A DNA stretch of 64,000 bases, from assembly GCF_947501225.1 (NCBI RefSeq), contig NZ_CANMUW010000014.1, positions 1 through 64,000 of the forward strand, in the 5' to 3' direction. A program made the translations under genes and the position numbers. Positions within the stretch are counted from its first letter, which is position 1; each line of letters starts with the position of its first letter. Shown in pieces: positions 53,953 through 62,290 of this stretch. This stretch comes from an uncultured Shewanella sp. Its GTDB lineage: Bacteria; Pseudomonadota; Gammaproteobacteria; Enterobacterales; Shewanellaceae. The notes under the pieces are model-generated. The model worked only from the letters and a program-made list of their open reading frames with translations, was not told the DNA's origin and made no database searches.

Positions 53953-54651
53953 ATGAACTGTTCAAAAATCAGCTCGCTAGCATTAGTTGTTGGCATCATG
54001 ATGACACCAAACATATATGCGGACAATTCGGCCTCTTCATTTACCAAACCTGGAACAGCCATATTCGGTGCCGTAGCCAACAGGGCCGAATTAGCTACGC
54101 CCGATGGTTATACCAAAGTCCTGACTACGGAGCTGAAAAACTCAGGCACCCCCAAAGATCTGGTCATAGGTCTTTCATTTGAAACCACTCTATTTACTGA
54201 GACTGTGGTGAGGAGCAAGGGTGGTAATAAATCTTCGGCTACAGCGGCAGCTACGATAGAGATGAAGGTGTATGTAGACGGCCAAATGGTTGAACCCGGA
54301 AATGTGGTATTTGACAGGCGTGAACAGACACTATTTGCCAGCCTGGGCGGAGTGCTCGATTGTGTCGATGAAGTAGAGGTTGACACAGGTGTACCCGATG
54401 GGATCATCGGCTTCGATGAGTGTAACCTTACCGATGAGGAGATAGGCCTGATACTGGATACTACCGCGGCTCACTCCTTTAACTTCCTTGCCTATGATAT
54501 AGGCTCTGGCTCTCATACCATTGATGCCTACGCCAAGCTGACCTGGAACGATGAGGTTGTTACTCCGGAGGCAAACTCCAGTGCCAACGCCTCTCTAGGA
54601 AAGGGCACACTGACGGTCTGGGAGGTGCACGGTTCTAACTCAGTTGAGTAA
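53953..54651 (+). CDS. exported protein of unknown function
   Basis: 232 residues with a signal peptide (cut near NIYADNSA) and an acidic, beta-strand-rich mature part (VLTTELKNSGTPKDLVIGLS, then TIEMKVYVDGQMVEPGNVVF, and LTVWEVHGS near the end). The acidic loop DTGVPDGIIGFDECNLTDEE resembles a calcium-binding loop, and two cysteines (CVDE, DECN) may form a disulfide around it. No family is recognised. AGGAG lies before ATG-53953. It stands alone behind an AT-rich upstream region. Confidence 0.7.
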   Translation: MNCSKISSLALVVGIMMTPNIYADNSASSFTKPGTAIFGAVANRAELATPDGYTKVLTTELKNSGTPKDLVIGLSFETTLFTETVVRSKGGNKSSATAAATIEMKVYVDGQMVEPGNVVFDRREQTLFASLGGVLDCVDEVEVDTGVPDGIIGFDECNLTDEEIGLILDTTAAHSFNFLAYDIGSGSHTIDAYAKLTWNDEVVTPEANSSANASLGKGTLTVWEVHGSNSVE

Positions 54652-54699
54652 TTCCTTCTGTAGATGACTTCTACAAACTGGGGGCAGTTACGAAAAATC

Positions 54700-54738
54700 A
54701 TGCTACAGGTAACCCGAACTCCTAGCCTGTAGCATTTT
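54700..54738 (+). terminator. rho-independent terminator of the exported protein gene
   Basis: Perfect 10-bp stem ATGCTACAGG / CCTGTAGCAT with a 16-base loop and TTTT, about 50 bases past the stop. Confidence 0.75.
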
Positions 54739-54780
54739 AGCTCTGCCCGGAAATGCCGCTAGTAATAACTAAGGTATCGT

Positions 54781-55833
54781 TTATCTGAAGCTCTCATTTA
54801 TCGTCTGAAGTACATGGTTACCCGGACAGAGCGTCTCCTGCTTCAGGGCATTGAGCGGGGTATCAGTCGTCTGGTTTATCTCATGGTAATCATCGGCTTC
54901 CGGGTCGATATACATTAAACCTGTCAGTATCTTTCCTTCGGCCTTCACCTGCTCAATTCTGGCCATGGCATGCAGACGGTCGTGGGCATCATAATCGGGC
55001 TGAATTCTAGACAGGCGCAATATCGAGCCGTCATGGAGGCAGATATCCTCGCTGTCGGCATCGCTGTTCTCACAGCGGATCTCCTGTTTAACCGGTACAA
55101 AGTCCGCTACCGAAGCCGTGACTATATGGTCATGAACATAGTCATAGGAGCGCGTCGACTCCGGGGTGTTATTAAAGGTGACACAGGGAGAGATGATATC
55201 GATAAAGGCGAAGCCCTTATGACTTATCGCCGCCTTGATAAGGGGGACGAGCTGAGCCTTATCACCGGAGAAGCTACGGGCCACAAAAGTCGCACCAAAC
55301 TGCAATGCGCTGACGCACAGATCGATATCGGTGAACAGACTGGCTTCACCGGCCTTGTTTTTCATCCCCTGCTCCGCCGTGGCTGCAAGCTGCCCCTTAG
55401 TCAGTCCATAGACTCCGTTATTGGCCACGATATAGATCATATTAAGTCGTCTGCGAACCACATGGGCGAACTGTCCGAAACCGATAGATGCGCTGTCTCC
55501 GTCACCCGACATCCCCAGATAGATCAAATCTCTGTTAGCCATATTCGCACCCGTGGCCACCGACGGCATACGTCCATGCACAGTGTTAAATCCATGCGCG
55601 TGGTTGAGAAAATAGTTGGGCGCCTTGGAGGAGCAACCAATACCGGATATCTTGGCAATACGGTGAGGCGGGAGTGATAGCTCGGCGCAGGCCTGGGTCA
55701 CAGCGGCAGTAATGGCATCGTGTCCGCAACCGGCGCACAAGGTCGACAGGGCCCCCTCATAATCCCTGTGGGTTAAACCTAAGTCGTTCACCTGCAGACG
55801 TGGGTGCCTGAACTGTGGCTTTCGATAGCTCAT
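54781..55833 (-). CDS. korB: 2-oxoacid:ferredoxin oxidoreductase beta subunit
   Basis: Thiamine-diphosphate-binding subunit (350 residues) of a KorAB-type enzyme oxidising 2-oxoglutarate or another 2-oxoacid to the acyl-CoA with reduction of ferredoxin. The cluster-ligand motif CAGCGHDAI and the later ISGIGCSSKAP are conserved. The TPP motif is GMSGDGDSASIGFGQF...NNGVYGLTKGQ. No extra ferredoxin domain is fused. The start is ATG-55833 (AGGAG upstream); the frame is open further but overlaps korA. It begins 16 bases after the korA stop. The exact 2-oxoacid is not provable from sequence. Confidence 0.9.
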   Translation of the reverse strand: MSYRKPQFRHPRLQVNDLGLTHRDYEGALSTLCAGCGHDAITAAVTQACAELSLPPHRIAKISGIGCSSKAPNYFLNHAHGFNTVHGRMPSVATGANMANRDLIYLGMSGDGDSASIGFGQFAHVVRRRLNMIYIVANNGVYGLTKGQLAATAEQGMKNKAGEASLFTDIDLCVSALQFGATFVARSFSGDKAQLVPLIKAAISHKGFAFIDIISPCVTFNNTPESTRSYDYVHDHIVTASVADFVPVKQEIRCENSDADSEDICLHDGSILRLSRIQPDYDAHDRLHAMARIEQVKAEGKILTGLMYIDPEADDYHEINQTTDTPLNALKQETLCPGNHVLQTINESFR

Positions 55834-55849
55834 ACCTAACTCCTCTCCT

Positions 55850-57679
55850 TTAGCCTGCCACTTGATTAGTTTGCGCCGATAGCTGCTCCTGCACAGAATC
55901 TGCGATAAACTCACCCGTAATGGCTAAACCATCGTAATGAAGGACGGGCGTCATCGCCGCCGGGTCTATCATCAACTCATTACATAGCAGTGTTCTGAGC
56001 TGTCCGTCTCTGTTCTGTTCGATCACAAAGACCTGATCATGACTATCGATAAAGTCGAGCACCTGAGCAGCGAAAGGAAAACCTCTCACACGCATGGTAT
56101 TCGTCTTTACCCCCTGCTCAGCCAGCAGTGCTACCGCCTCCGGAATCGCTTCCTGAGTCGAGCCATAAAACACCAGTCCCACAGATGCCGTCTTAGCAGT
56201 AAGCGAAATCACCGGCTCAGGCAGGAGTTTGGCTGCGGTAGCAAATTTATGATTCAGACGCTTCATATTATTGGTGTAATCTTCAGCCTTCTCTGAATAC
56301 GCAGCCAGCTCATTACGTGAGGTCCCCCGGGTAAAGAAAGCCCCTTTCTTAGGGTGAGTTCCTGGCAGGGTGCGGTAGCAGATCCCATCCCCGTCGACAT
56401 CGGCATAACGGGCGAAGGCGGCAACTTCGTCCAACTCATCGGCATTGAGTACTTTCCCCAGATCATACTTATGCGCATCATCCCAGTTGAAGGGACGGCT
56501 GAGATGGTGATTCATTCCGGTATCGAGATCTGTCATCAATATGACAGGGGTCTGTAGCCTGTCGGCCAGGTCGAACGCCAACGCGCTGAATTCGAAGCAC
56601 TCATATGGCGATGATGGCATTAAGAGCACCTGCTTACTATCGCCATGGGAGGCATAGGCACAGCTCAGCATATCCGATTGCTGGGTGCGGGTCGGCATCC
56701 CGGTCGAGGGCCCGGCCCTCTGAACATCGATTAGCACCAAGGGAACTTCGGCAAAGTAAGCCAGCCCCAGAAACTCAGTCATCAGTGATATTCCGGGACC
56801 ACTGGTGGCAGTAAAGCCGCGCGCACCGTTCCAGCCGGCTCCCATGGCGATGCCTATGGCGGCTGGCTCATCTTCGGCCTGAACAATGGCGTAGTTTTTC
56901 TGTCCGCTGGCAGGATCGATACGCAGGCGCTGGCAATATGATGAAAACTTCTCGATAACAGAGGTTGAGGGAGTGATTGGATACCAACCGACAACGGTGG
57001 CCCCGCCATAGACCGCCCCCAAAGCGCAGGCGGTGTTACCGTCGACCATGATTTTGTCGCCCACCAGGTCCCGGCGTTCGAGGTGAATGGCCAACGGACA
57101 GCTAAACTGCTTAATAGCAAATTGAAAACCCAGTTCCAGAGCGTACAGGTTTGGACGAATTAGCTTATCTTTGCCCTTGAACTGCTCCGACACCAACTGT
57201 TTGAGCACCTGAAACTCCAACCCCAGCAGCGCGGCCAACGCTCCCACGTAGATCACGTTCTTAAATAGCTGTCGCTGCCGCTGATCGCTGTATTCGGTGC
57301 GGCAGATCTCGGAGATAGGCATCCCCAGAAAGGTAATGTCTTCACGCTCCAGACGCTTAGGTAACATGCTGCTGGAGTCATAGAGCAGATAACCGCCGAC
57401 CCTAACCGAGTCGATATCATCACTCAGGGTTTGGGCATTCATGGCCACCACCATCTCCGGTGCCCCCTCGCGCCGCCCCAGGAAGCCTTTCTCGCTAATC
57501 CTCACCTCGAACCAGGTAGGCATCCCCTGAATATTCGATGGGAAGATGTTTTTAGCACTTACCGGCAGTCCCATTCGCATGATGGCCTTGGCGAACATAT
57601 TGTTGGCACTGGCTGAACCGGTACCATTGGTATTGGCAAAGCGCACCACAAACTCATTGATTGATTTACATTGGGTCAT
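55850..57679 (-). CDS. korA: 2-oxoacid:ferredoxin oxidoreductase alpha subunit (gamma-alpha fusion)
   Basis: 609 residues. The N-terminal gamma domain (FANTNGTGSASANNMFAKAI to about residue 190) is fused to the alpha (PYR) domain (VDGNTACALGAVYGGATVVG, GWYPITPSTSVIEKF, QAEDEPAAIGIAMGAGWNGA, TATSGPGISLMTEFLGLAYF). This is the architecture of KorA/OorA-like two-subunit enzymes that need only KorB. ATG-57679 overlaps the end of a degenerate copy of the flavoprotein gene's 3' end. Partner of korB and the GltD-like flavoprotein. Confidence 0.92.
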   Translation of the reverse strand: MTQCKSINEFVVRFANTNGTGSASANNMFAKAIMRMGLPVSAKNIFPSNIQGMPTWFEVRISEKGFLGRREGAPEMVVAMNAQTLSDDIDSVRVGGYLLYDSSSMLPKRLEREDITFLGMPISEICRTEYSDQRQRQLFKNVIYVGALAALLGLEFQVLKQLVSEQFKGKDKLIRPNLYALELGFQFAIKQFSCPLAIHLERRDLVGDKIMVDGNTACALGAVYGGATVVGWYPITPSTSVIEKFSSYCQRLRIDPASGQKNYAIVQAEDEPAAIGIAMGAGWNGARGFTATSGPGISLMTEFLGLAYFAEVPLVLIDVQRAGPSTGMPTRTQQSDMLSCAYASHGDSKQVLLMPSSPYECFEFSALAFDLADRLQTPVILMTDLDTGMNHHLSRPFNWDDAHKYDLGKVLNADELDEVAAFARYADVDGDGICYRTLPGTHPKKGAFFTRGTSRNELAAYSEKAEDYTNNMKRLNHKFATAAKLLPEPVISLTAKTASVGLVFYGSTQEAIPEAVALLAEQGVKTNTMRVRGFPFAAQVLDFIDSHDQVFVIEQNRDGQLRTLLCNELMIDPAAMTPVLHYDGLAITGEFIADSVQEQLSAQTNQVAG

Positions 57680-57807
57680 CTGATCGCCGCCTTTGCATTA
57701 GTCAAAGTAAACTTCCCCATCTCCCTGGCGCTTATTGAAACAACCAAGCCCGGCACACAGTCCACACCGAAGTGAACTTCTGCTGTTTGAAATTGATGCC
57801 AGATCAT
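57676..57807 (-). pseudogene. degenerate duplicate of the flavoprotein gene's 3' end
   Basis: This spacer reads RCGLCAG in one frame and, one frameshift later, EMGKFTLTNAKAAIR-stop. The true end of the upstream gene reads HCGLCAE ... DMKKFILNDAKATIE-stop. The two DNA stretches (57677-57775 and 57804-57897) align along their length. The copy's TGA overlaps the korA ATG (ATGA). The same DNA also reads as a 43-codon frame (57807-57676) joined to both neighbours by ATGA overlaps; I regard that frame as a by-product of the duplication, although it may be translated. Confidence 0.75.
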
Positions 57808-59597
57808 TCGATCGTAGCCTTCGCATCATTCAAGATAAACTTCTTCATATCCCATGCTCCCGTAGGACAGCGCTCGGCGCACAAGCCACAATGAAGGCAC
57901 ACATCCTCGTCCTTAATCATCAGATGGCTCGTCTTCAGTGGCCCTGACACAAATAGCTCCTGATCGGGATTTATATCACTGACCCTGAGCCTGTTAACCA
58001 CTACGGGATCTCTTACCTCAATGCCCTCGGCTTGAGCCGGGATAAAGTTGATGCAGTCCACCGGACATACATCCTCACAGGCGGAGCACTCGATGCAGAT
58101 GGCTTCAGTGAAGATGGTATGAACATCGCAGTTCAAACAGCGGTGAGCTTCACCCAGGGCCAGCTTCTCGTCGTAGCCCAGCTCGACCTCAGTTGCCAGC
58201 CTCTCTATCGCCTCCTGCCAATCGAGACGCGGCACGGCATAGCGGGTATCCGGTTTTATCTTATTGTGGTAGCTCCACTCATGAATCCCCATCTTCTGAC
58301 TGACAAGGTTAAAATCACTGACCGGCCTTTCCGTGACAGGGTCTTTACCCTGACACAACAGGTCGATAGAGATGGCCGCCTTATGCCCGTGAGCCACAGC
58401 GGTAATGATATTCTTGGGACCAAAGGCGGCATCACCGCCGAAGAAAACCGTCGGCAGGGTAGACTGCAGTGAAGTCTCATTGAGCACGGGCTGCTGCCAC
58501 TCATTAAATTCGATGCCGATATCACGCTCTATCCAGGGAAAGGCGGTATCCTGTCCTATTGCGATCAACACCTCATCACACTCCATCATCACGGTTTTTC
58601 CCGTTGGTGTAAGCGTACGTTTTCCCTTCTCGTCATAACTGGACTTAAGCTCCTCGAACAACACCCCCTTAAATCTCCCCTCCTCCATGATGAACTCTAT
58701 GGGGGTGTGATTGGGGATGATCTCGATATCTTCACCGGCGGCGTCACTCTTCTCCCAGGGAGAAGCCTTCATCGCCTCGAAAGTCGAACGCACCACCACC
58801 TTTACCTGCTTTCCTCCCAGACGCTTAGCGGTTCTGCAGCAGTCCATTGCGGTATTACCGCCCCCCAGCACCAGTACCCGCTCACCGATACTCGAGGTAT
58901 GGCCAAATGCAACGCTGGCCAGCCAATCTATTCCCAGGGTCAGATGCGCCTTCGCCTCCTGGCGCCCCGGAATATTGATATCCCGGCCTCTGGGCGCTCC
59001 GGTTCCCACGAAAACCACATCAAATATCTCCTCAAGCATGGCTTTCATGCTATCGATCGCAACGCCATAGCGCACCTTAAGCCCCATCTGCAGGATCAGT
59101 TCCAGCTCTTCATCGAGGACCGTTTCCGGCAGGCGAAACGCCGGGATCTGACTACGCATCATGCCACCGGCCTGCAGGTCGCGTTCAAACAGGGTGATCT
59201 TATATCCCAGCGGCAGTAGATCCCGCGCAACAGTCAAAGAGGCGGGGCCGGCACCTATCAGGGCAATATGCTTACCATTTTTAGTTCTGGGGATCTTGGG
59301 CAGCAGCGACTCTATCTCCCCCCTATAATCTGCCGCGACACGCTTCAGGCGGCAGATGGCTACAGGCTCATCTTCGACGCGTCCACGACGACAGGCCGGC
59401 TCACAGGGACGGTCACAGACCCGGCCTAAAATGCCGGGAAAGACATTCGACTCCCAGTTGAGCATGTAGGCTTGGGTGTATTTTCGGTCGGCAATCAGAC
59501 GAATATATTCGGGCACCGGCGTATGGGCAGGGCAGGCTTGTTGGCAGTCAACCACTTTGAGAAAGTGTCGGTAGTTGGAAGTATCTGTTTTTTTCAA
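57804..59597 (-). CDS. GltD-like NAD(P)H:ferredoxin flavoprotein with C-terminal 4Fe-4S ferredoxin domain
   Basis: 597 residues. The N-terminal cluster domain has CQQACPAHTPVPEYI and CDRPCEPACRRGRV. FAD binds at IALIGAGPASLTVARDLL and NADP(H) at VLVLGGGNTAMDCCRTAKRL. The C-terminus carries two 4Fe-4S motifs (CIECSACEDVCPVDC and CLHCGLCAERCPTGAW). This is the small subunit type of glutamate synthase and PreT-like enzymes, but the partner here is KorAB, not GltB. It would pass electrons between reduced ferredoxin clusters and NAD(P). A 10-bp direct repeat lies just before its start. Confidence 0.9.
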   Translation of the reverse strand: MKKTDTSNYRHFLKVVDCQQACPAHTPVPEYIRLIADRKYTQAYMLNWESNVFPGILGRVCDRPCEPACRRGRVEDEPVAICRLKRVAADYRGEIESLLPKIPRTKNGKHIALIGAGPASLTVARDLLPLGYKITLFERDLQAGGMMRSQIPAFRLPETVLDEELELILQMGLKVRYGVAIDSMKAMLEEIFDVVFVGTGAPRGRDINIPGRQEAKAHLTLGIDWLASVAFGHTSSIGERVLVLGGGNTAMDCCRTAKRLGGKQVKVVVRSTFEAMKASPWEKSDAAGEDIEIIPNHTPIEFIMEEGRFKGVLFEELKSSYDEKGKRTLTPTGKTVMMECDEVLIAIGQDTAFPWIERDIGIEFNEWQQPVLNETSLQSTLPTVFFGGDAAFGPKNIITAVAHGHKAAISIDLLCQGKDPVTERPVSDFNLVSQKMGIHEWSYHNKIKPDTRYAVPRLDWQEAIERLATEVELGYDEKLALGEAHRCLNCDVHTIFTEAICIECSACEDVCPVDCINFIPAQAEGIEVRDPVVVNRLRVSDINPDQELFVSGPLKTSHLMIKDEDVCLHCGLCAERCPTGAWDMKKFILNDAKATIE

Positions 59598-59610
59598 AGT
59601 AACAACCTTG

Positions 59611-59636
59611 GTTAATGACAGACTTAGTTAATGACA
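59611..59636. promoter_or_regulatory. direct repeat GTTAATGACA x2 before the flavoprotein gene
   Basis: Two identical 10-mers 16 bases apart begin 14 bases upstream of the flavoprotein start codon. Their place in the leader suits an operator or an mRNA-level site; they could equally be a chance small duplication. Confidence 0.35.
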
Positions 59637-59953
59637 ACTTAATTTAATGAGAGCAAAGTTTTCCTGTATATTTAATGTACATCATAATTACCAACAAGGA
59701 ACTTTTTTTTGTTATTTTCCAGCCTTATACCGCTCCGCCTTAAATTGATTATTCGGCAGTGATGAAGCAGCGATACAGGTGCCGTGGAGGGACGTTATCA
59801 GACAGAAAGAAGCTCATTGCCACTCCTGACAGAGCCATATTCCCGCAAAATAACTGAAGTTGGTTGCAAACATAACAGCCACAGACCGAGTGCCATAGTT
59901 ACTGTCTCCGGCCCGCTTTAGCTTTCAGGTTAGAAATACACTGACTTTAGATG

Positions 59954-59986
59954 CAATCTGCCTCGATTACGCTTCGAGGCAGATTG
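59954..59986 (-). terminator. hairpin at the end of the pot-puuB unit
   Basis: Perfect 12-bp stem CAATCTGCCTCG / CGAGGCAGATTG with a 9-base loop, 23 bases past the puuB stop on the minus strand; no T-run follows. Confidence 0.6.
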
Positions 59987-60008
59987 TTGATAGTCATAGC
60001 GATAGTGA

Positions 60009-61295
60009 TCAGATACCCAGCTTGTCCCTCATGGTGTAATACCAGGCTCCTATGGCACTGAAGGGAACCTTGAACATATGCCCGCCGGGGAAGGGGTAAT
60101 GGGGTAAGCCGGCGAAAGCATCGAAGCGGGTCGCCTGCCCATGTATCGCCTCGGCCAGAATCTTGCCGGCCAGATGAGTGTAGGTCACTCCATGTCCGCT
60201 GCAGCCCTGTGAGTAGTATACGTTGTCGCCGATACGGCCGACCTGAGGCAAGCGTGACAGGGTCAACAGGAAGTTTCCTGTCCAGGTGTAATCTATCTTC
60301 ACATCTTTCAGTTGCGGGAAAGTTTTCAACATTTTAGGGCGAATGATGGCTTCGATATTTGCCGGATCCCGTGCTCCATATACCACGCCACCGCCATAGA
60401 TGAGTCGCTTATCGCCTGACAACCTGAAGTAATCCAGCAGATAGTTACAATCTTCGACGCAGTAATCCTGCGGTAGCAGGCTGTGAGCCAGCTCGTCGCT
60501 GAGGGGCTCGGTAGTCACCACCTGAGTACCACATGGCATAGACTTAGCCTGCAACTGCGGCATAAGGCCATTGAGATAGGCGTTGCCCGCTACCACCACA
60601 AACTTTGCCTTTACCGAGCCTTTTGCCGTGTGTACGACCGGAGTGTCGCCCTGCTCGACCTTAATGACCGCAGAATCCTCAAATATCTTACCGCCTAACG
60701 ACTCGACCGCATGTGCCTCTCCCAATGCGAGATTTAACGGATGAATATGCCCTCCACTTCTGTCCAGCAGTCCGCCTACATAACGCTCAGAGTCGACGAC
60801 GGAGCGGATCCCTTTATTATCGAGTAACTCCAGGTGTCCCATGTGACCATGCTTCTCCCACAGGGCTTTTTGTGCCTCCAGATGACCCATCTGCTTTGAG
60901 TTTAACGCGGCAAACACGCCTCCCTCTTTGAGATCGCACTGAATGTTATATTTATGAATAAGACCTTTAATAATGCGAGAACCCTCGAATGCCATCTCGC
61001 CGAACAACTTACCACTCTCTTTGCCTACGGTTTTTTCAATCGAATCGATATCACGGCTGAAACTATTCACTATCTGGCCACCGTTACGGCCCGATGCGCC
61101 CCATCCTATGCGCGCGGCTTCCAGTACTGTGACGCTGAAACCCAGCTCTAACAGGTGTATCGCCGTCGACAGCCCGGTATAACCGGCGCCAATGATACAA
61201 ACATCAGCCTCACAGTTTTGAGCTAACTGAGGACGTTCGACTTTATCGTTTGCAGAAGCTGCATAATAGGATTCTGCGTGAGGTACACTGCTCAT
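60009..61295 (-). CDS. puuB: gamma-glutamylputrescine oxidoreductase
   Basis: FAD enzyme of the Puu putrescine-degradation pathway: oxidises gamma-glutamyl-putrescine to the aldehyde, ammonia and peroxide. 428 residues (E. coli 426). The FAD-binding start is DVCIIGAGYTGLSTAIHLLE with GWGASGRNGGQIVNSFSRDI. The late VYYSQGCSGHGVTYTHLAGK is the C-terminal FAD contact of the DAO family. It lies 167 bases downstream of potI on the same strand, so uptake and catabolism of putrescine are coupled. Other puu genes must be outside the window. Confidence 0.9.
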   Translation of the reverse strand: MSSVPHAESYYAASANDKVERPQLAQNCEADVCIIGAGYTGLSTAIHLLELGFSVTVLEAARIGWGASGRNGGQIVNSFSRDIDSIEKTVGKESGKLFGEMAFEGSRIIKGLIHKYNIQCDLKEGGVFAALNSKQMGHLEAQKALWEKHGHMGHLELLDNKGIRSVVDSERYVGGLLDRSGGHIHPLNLALGEAHAVESLGGKIFEDSAVIKVEQGDTPVVHTAKGSVKAKFVVVAGNAYLNGLMPQLQAKSMPCGTQVVTTEPLSDELAHSLLPQDYCVEDCNYLLDYFRLSGDKRLIYGGGVVYGARDPANIEAIIRPKMLKTFPQLKDVKIDYTWTGNFLLTLSRLPQVGRIGDNVYYSQGCSGHGVTYTHLAGKILAEAIHGQATRFDAFAGLPHYPFPGGHMFKVPFSAIGAWYYTMRDKLGI

Positions 61296-61462
61296 TTCTC
61301 TGCCCTACCTTCTTATCTGTTTGGTCATAGAGCCTGCCTCTATCTTCTTTCTGAGACTTTACTTATCAGACCAATTTATATGGATAGGTGTGCCACCTCA
61401 CCAGCTCTATCGGTTGGTGACACACAGTTTCTACTTATTTCTTACTCCTTCGCCATAGCCCA

Positions 61463-62290
61463 TCACATGGCTGGCGGAAGGCCTTTTCTGTCACTTCGAC
61501 GCGCAAAGTACCAGGAGATAAATGCAATCAGGGAGACAGTCAGGATTATCAGCGTCGCCAAGGCGTTTATCTTAGGTGATACCCCCATGCGTACGGAGGA
61601 GAACACCACCATAGGCAGGGTCGTCGCTCCCGGCCCGGATGTGAAACTGGCTATCACTAAGTCATCCAATGAGAGACTGAATGAGAGTAACCACCCCGCC
61701 ATCAGAGAGGGAGATATCATTGGAACCGTGATAAAGAAAAAGGTCTTCAGCGGGGTAGCCCCCAGATCCTGGGCCGCTTCCTCGATGGAGGAGTCGAGTT
61801 CACGCAGACGCGCCGACACCACAACCGCCACATAGGCGGCGCAAAATGTAGAATGCGCCAGCCATACCGTAAACATCCCGCGCTCGGCCGGCCAACCGAA
61901 GTAATCGGCCATATGAACGAAGAGTAGCAACAGTGACAGACCCGTGATCACCTCCGGCATAACCAAGGGGGCGGTGATCATGCTCGACAGCGTCATTTTC
62001 CCCCATGAACGGGAGAAGCGAGTCATCACAAATGCCGCCATGGTCCCGAGTATCACTGCCATAGATGAGGCAAAAAATGCCACCCGCAAACTGGTCCACA
62101 CCGCATCCAATATCTGCTGATCACGAAACAGCTCTGCATACCATTTAGCAGAGAAGCCGCCCCAAACCGTCACTAACTTCGACTCATTGAATGAGTAGAA
62201 TATTAAGATAAACATTGGGACATAGAGGAAGAGCATTCCGGCCCACAGCATTATGGTAGAAAAGTTTAACTTACCCGATTTGCTACTCAT
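61463..62290 (-). CDS. potI: putrescine ABC transporter permease PotI
   Basis: Inner-membrane permease of the PotFGHI putrescine importer, 275 residues with six helices. The EAA-type coupling loop is SSIEEAAQDLGATPLKTFFF. LSLDDLVIASFTSGPGATTL near the end is typical of PotC/PotI. Its start overlaps the potH stop (62287-62290, ATGA), so both are co-translated. Downstream partner gene: puuB. Confidence 0.95.
   Translation of the reverse strand: MSSKSGKLNFSTIMLWAGMLFLYVPMFILIFYSFNESKLVTVWGGFSAKWYAELFRDQQILDAVWTSLRVAFFASSMAVILGTMAAFVMTRFSRSWGKMTLSSMITAPLVMPEVITGLSLLLLFVHMADYFGWPAERGMFTVWLAHSTFCAAYVAVVVSARLRELDSSIEEAAQDLGATPLKTFFFITVPMISPSLMAGWLLSFSLSLDDLVIASFTSGPGATTLPMVVFSSVRMGVSPKINALATLIILTVSLIAFISWYFARRSDRKGLPPAM

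Larger units (their letters stand above)
59598..60008. other. spacer upstream of the kor unit and downstream of puuB
   Basis: About 410 bases between two leftward transcription units. Near the flavoprotein start is the direct repeat GTTAATGACA (59611-59620 and 59627-59636), 16 bases apart start to start. Further up is an AT-rich stretch with ATGTACAT (59689-59697). At the right end is the puuB hairpin. No gene is evident. Confidence 0.45.

Noticed and set aside
54970..55677. 235-codon plus-strand frame opposite korB
   Set aside because: Lies wholly antisense to korB, whose protein has clear TPP and cluster motifs; no ribosome site or recognisable domain.
58032..59219. Long plus-strand frames opposite the GltD-like gene
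   Set aside because: Antisense shadows of a GC-rich, well-recognised flavoprotein gene.
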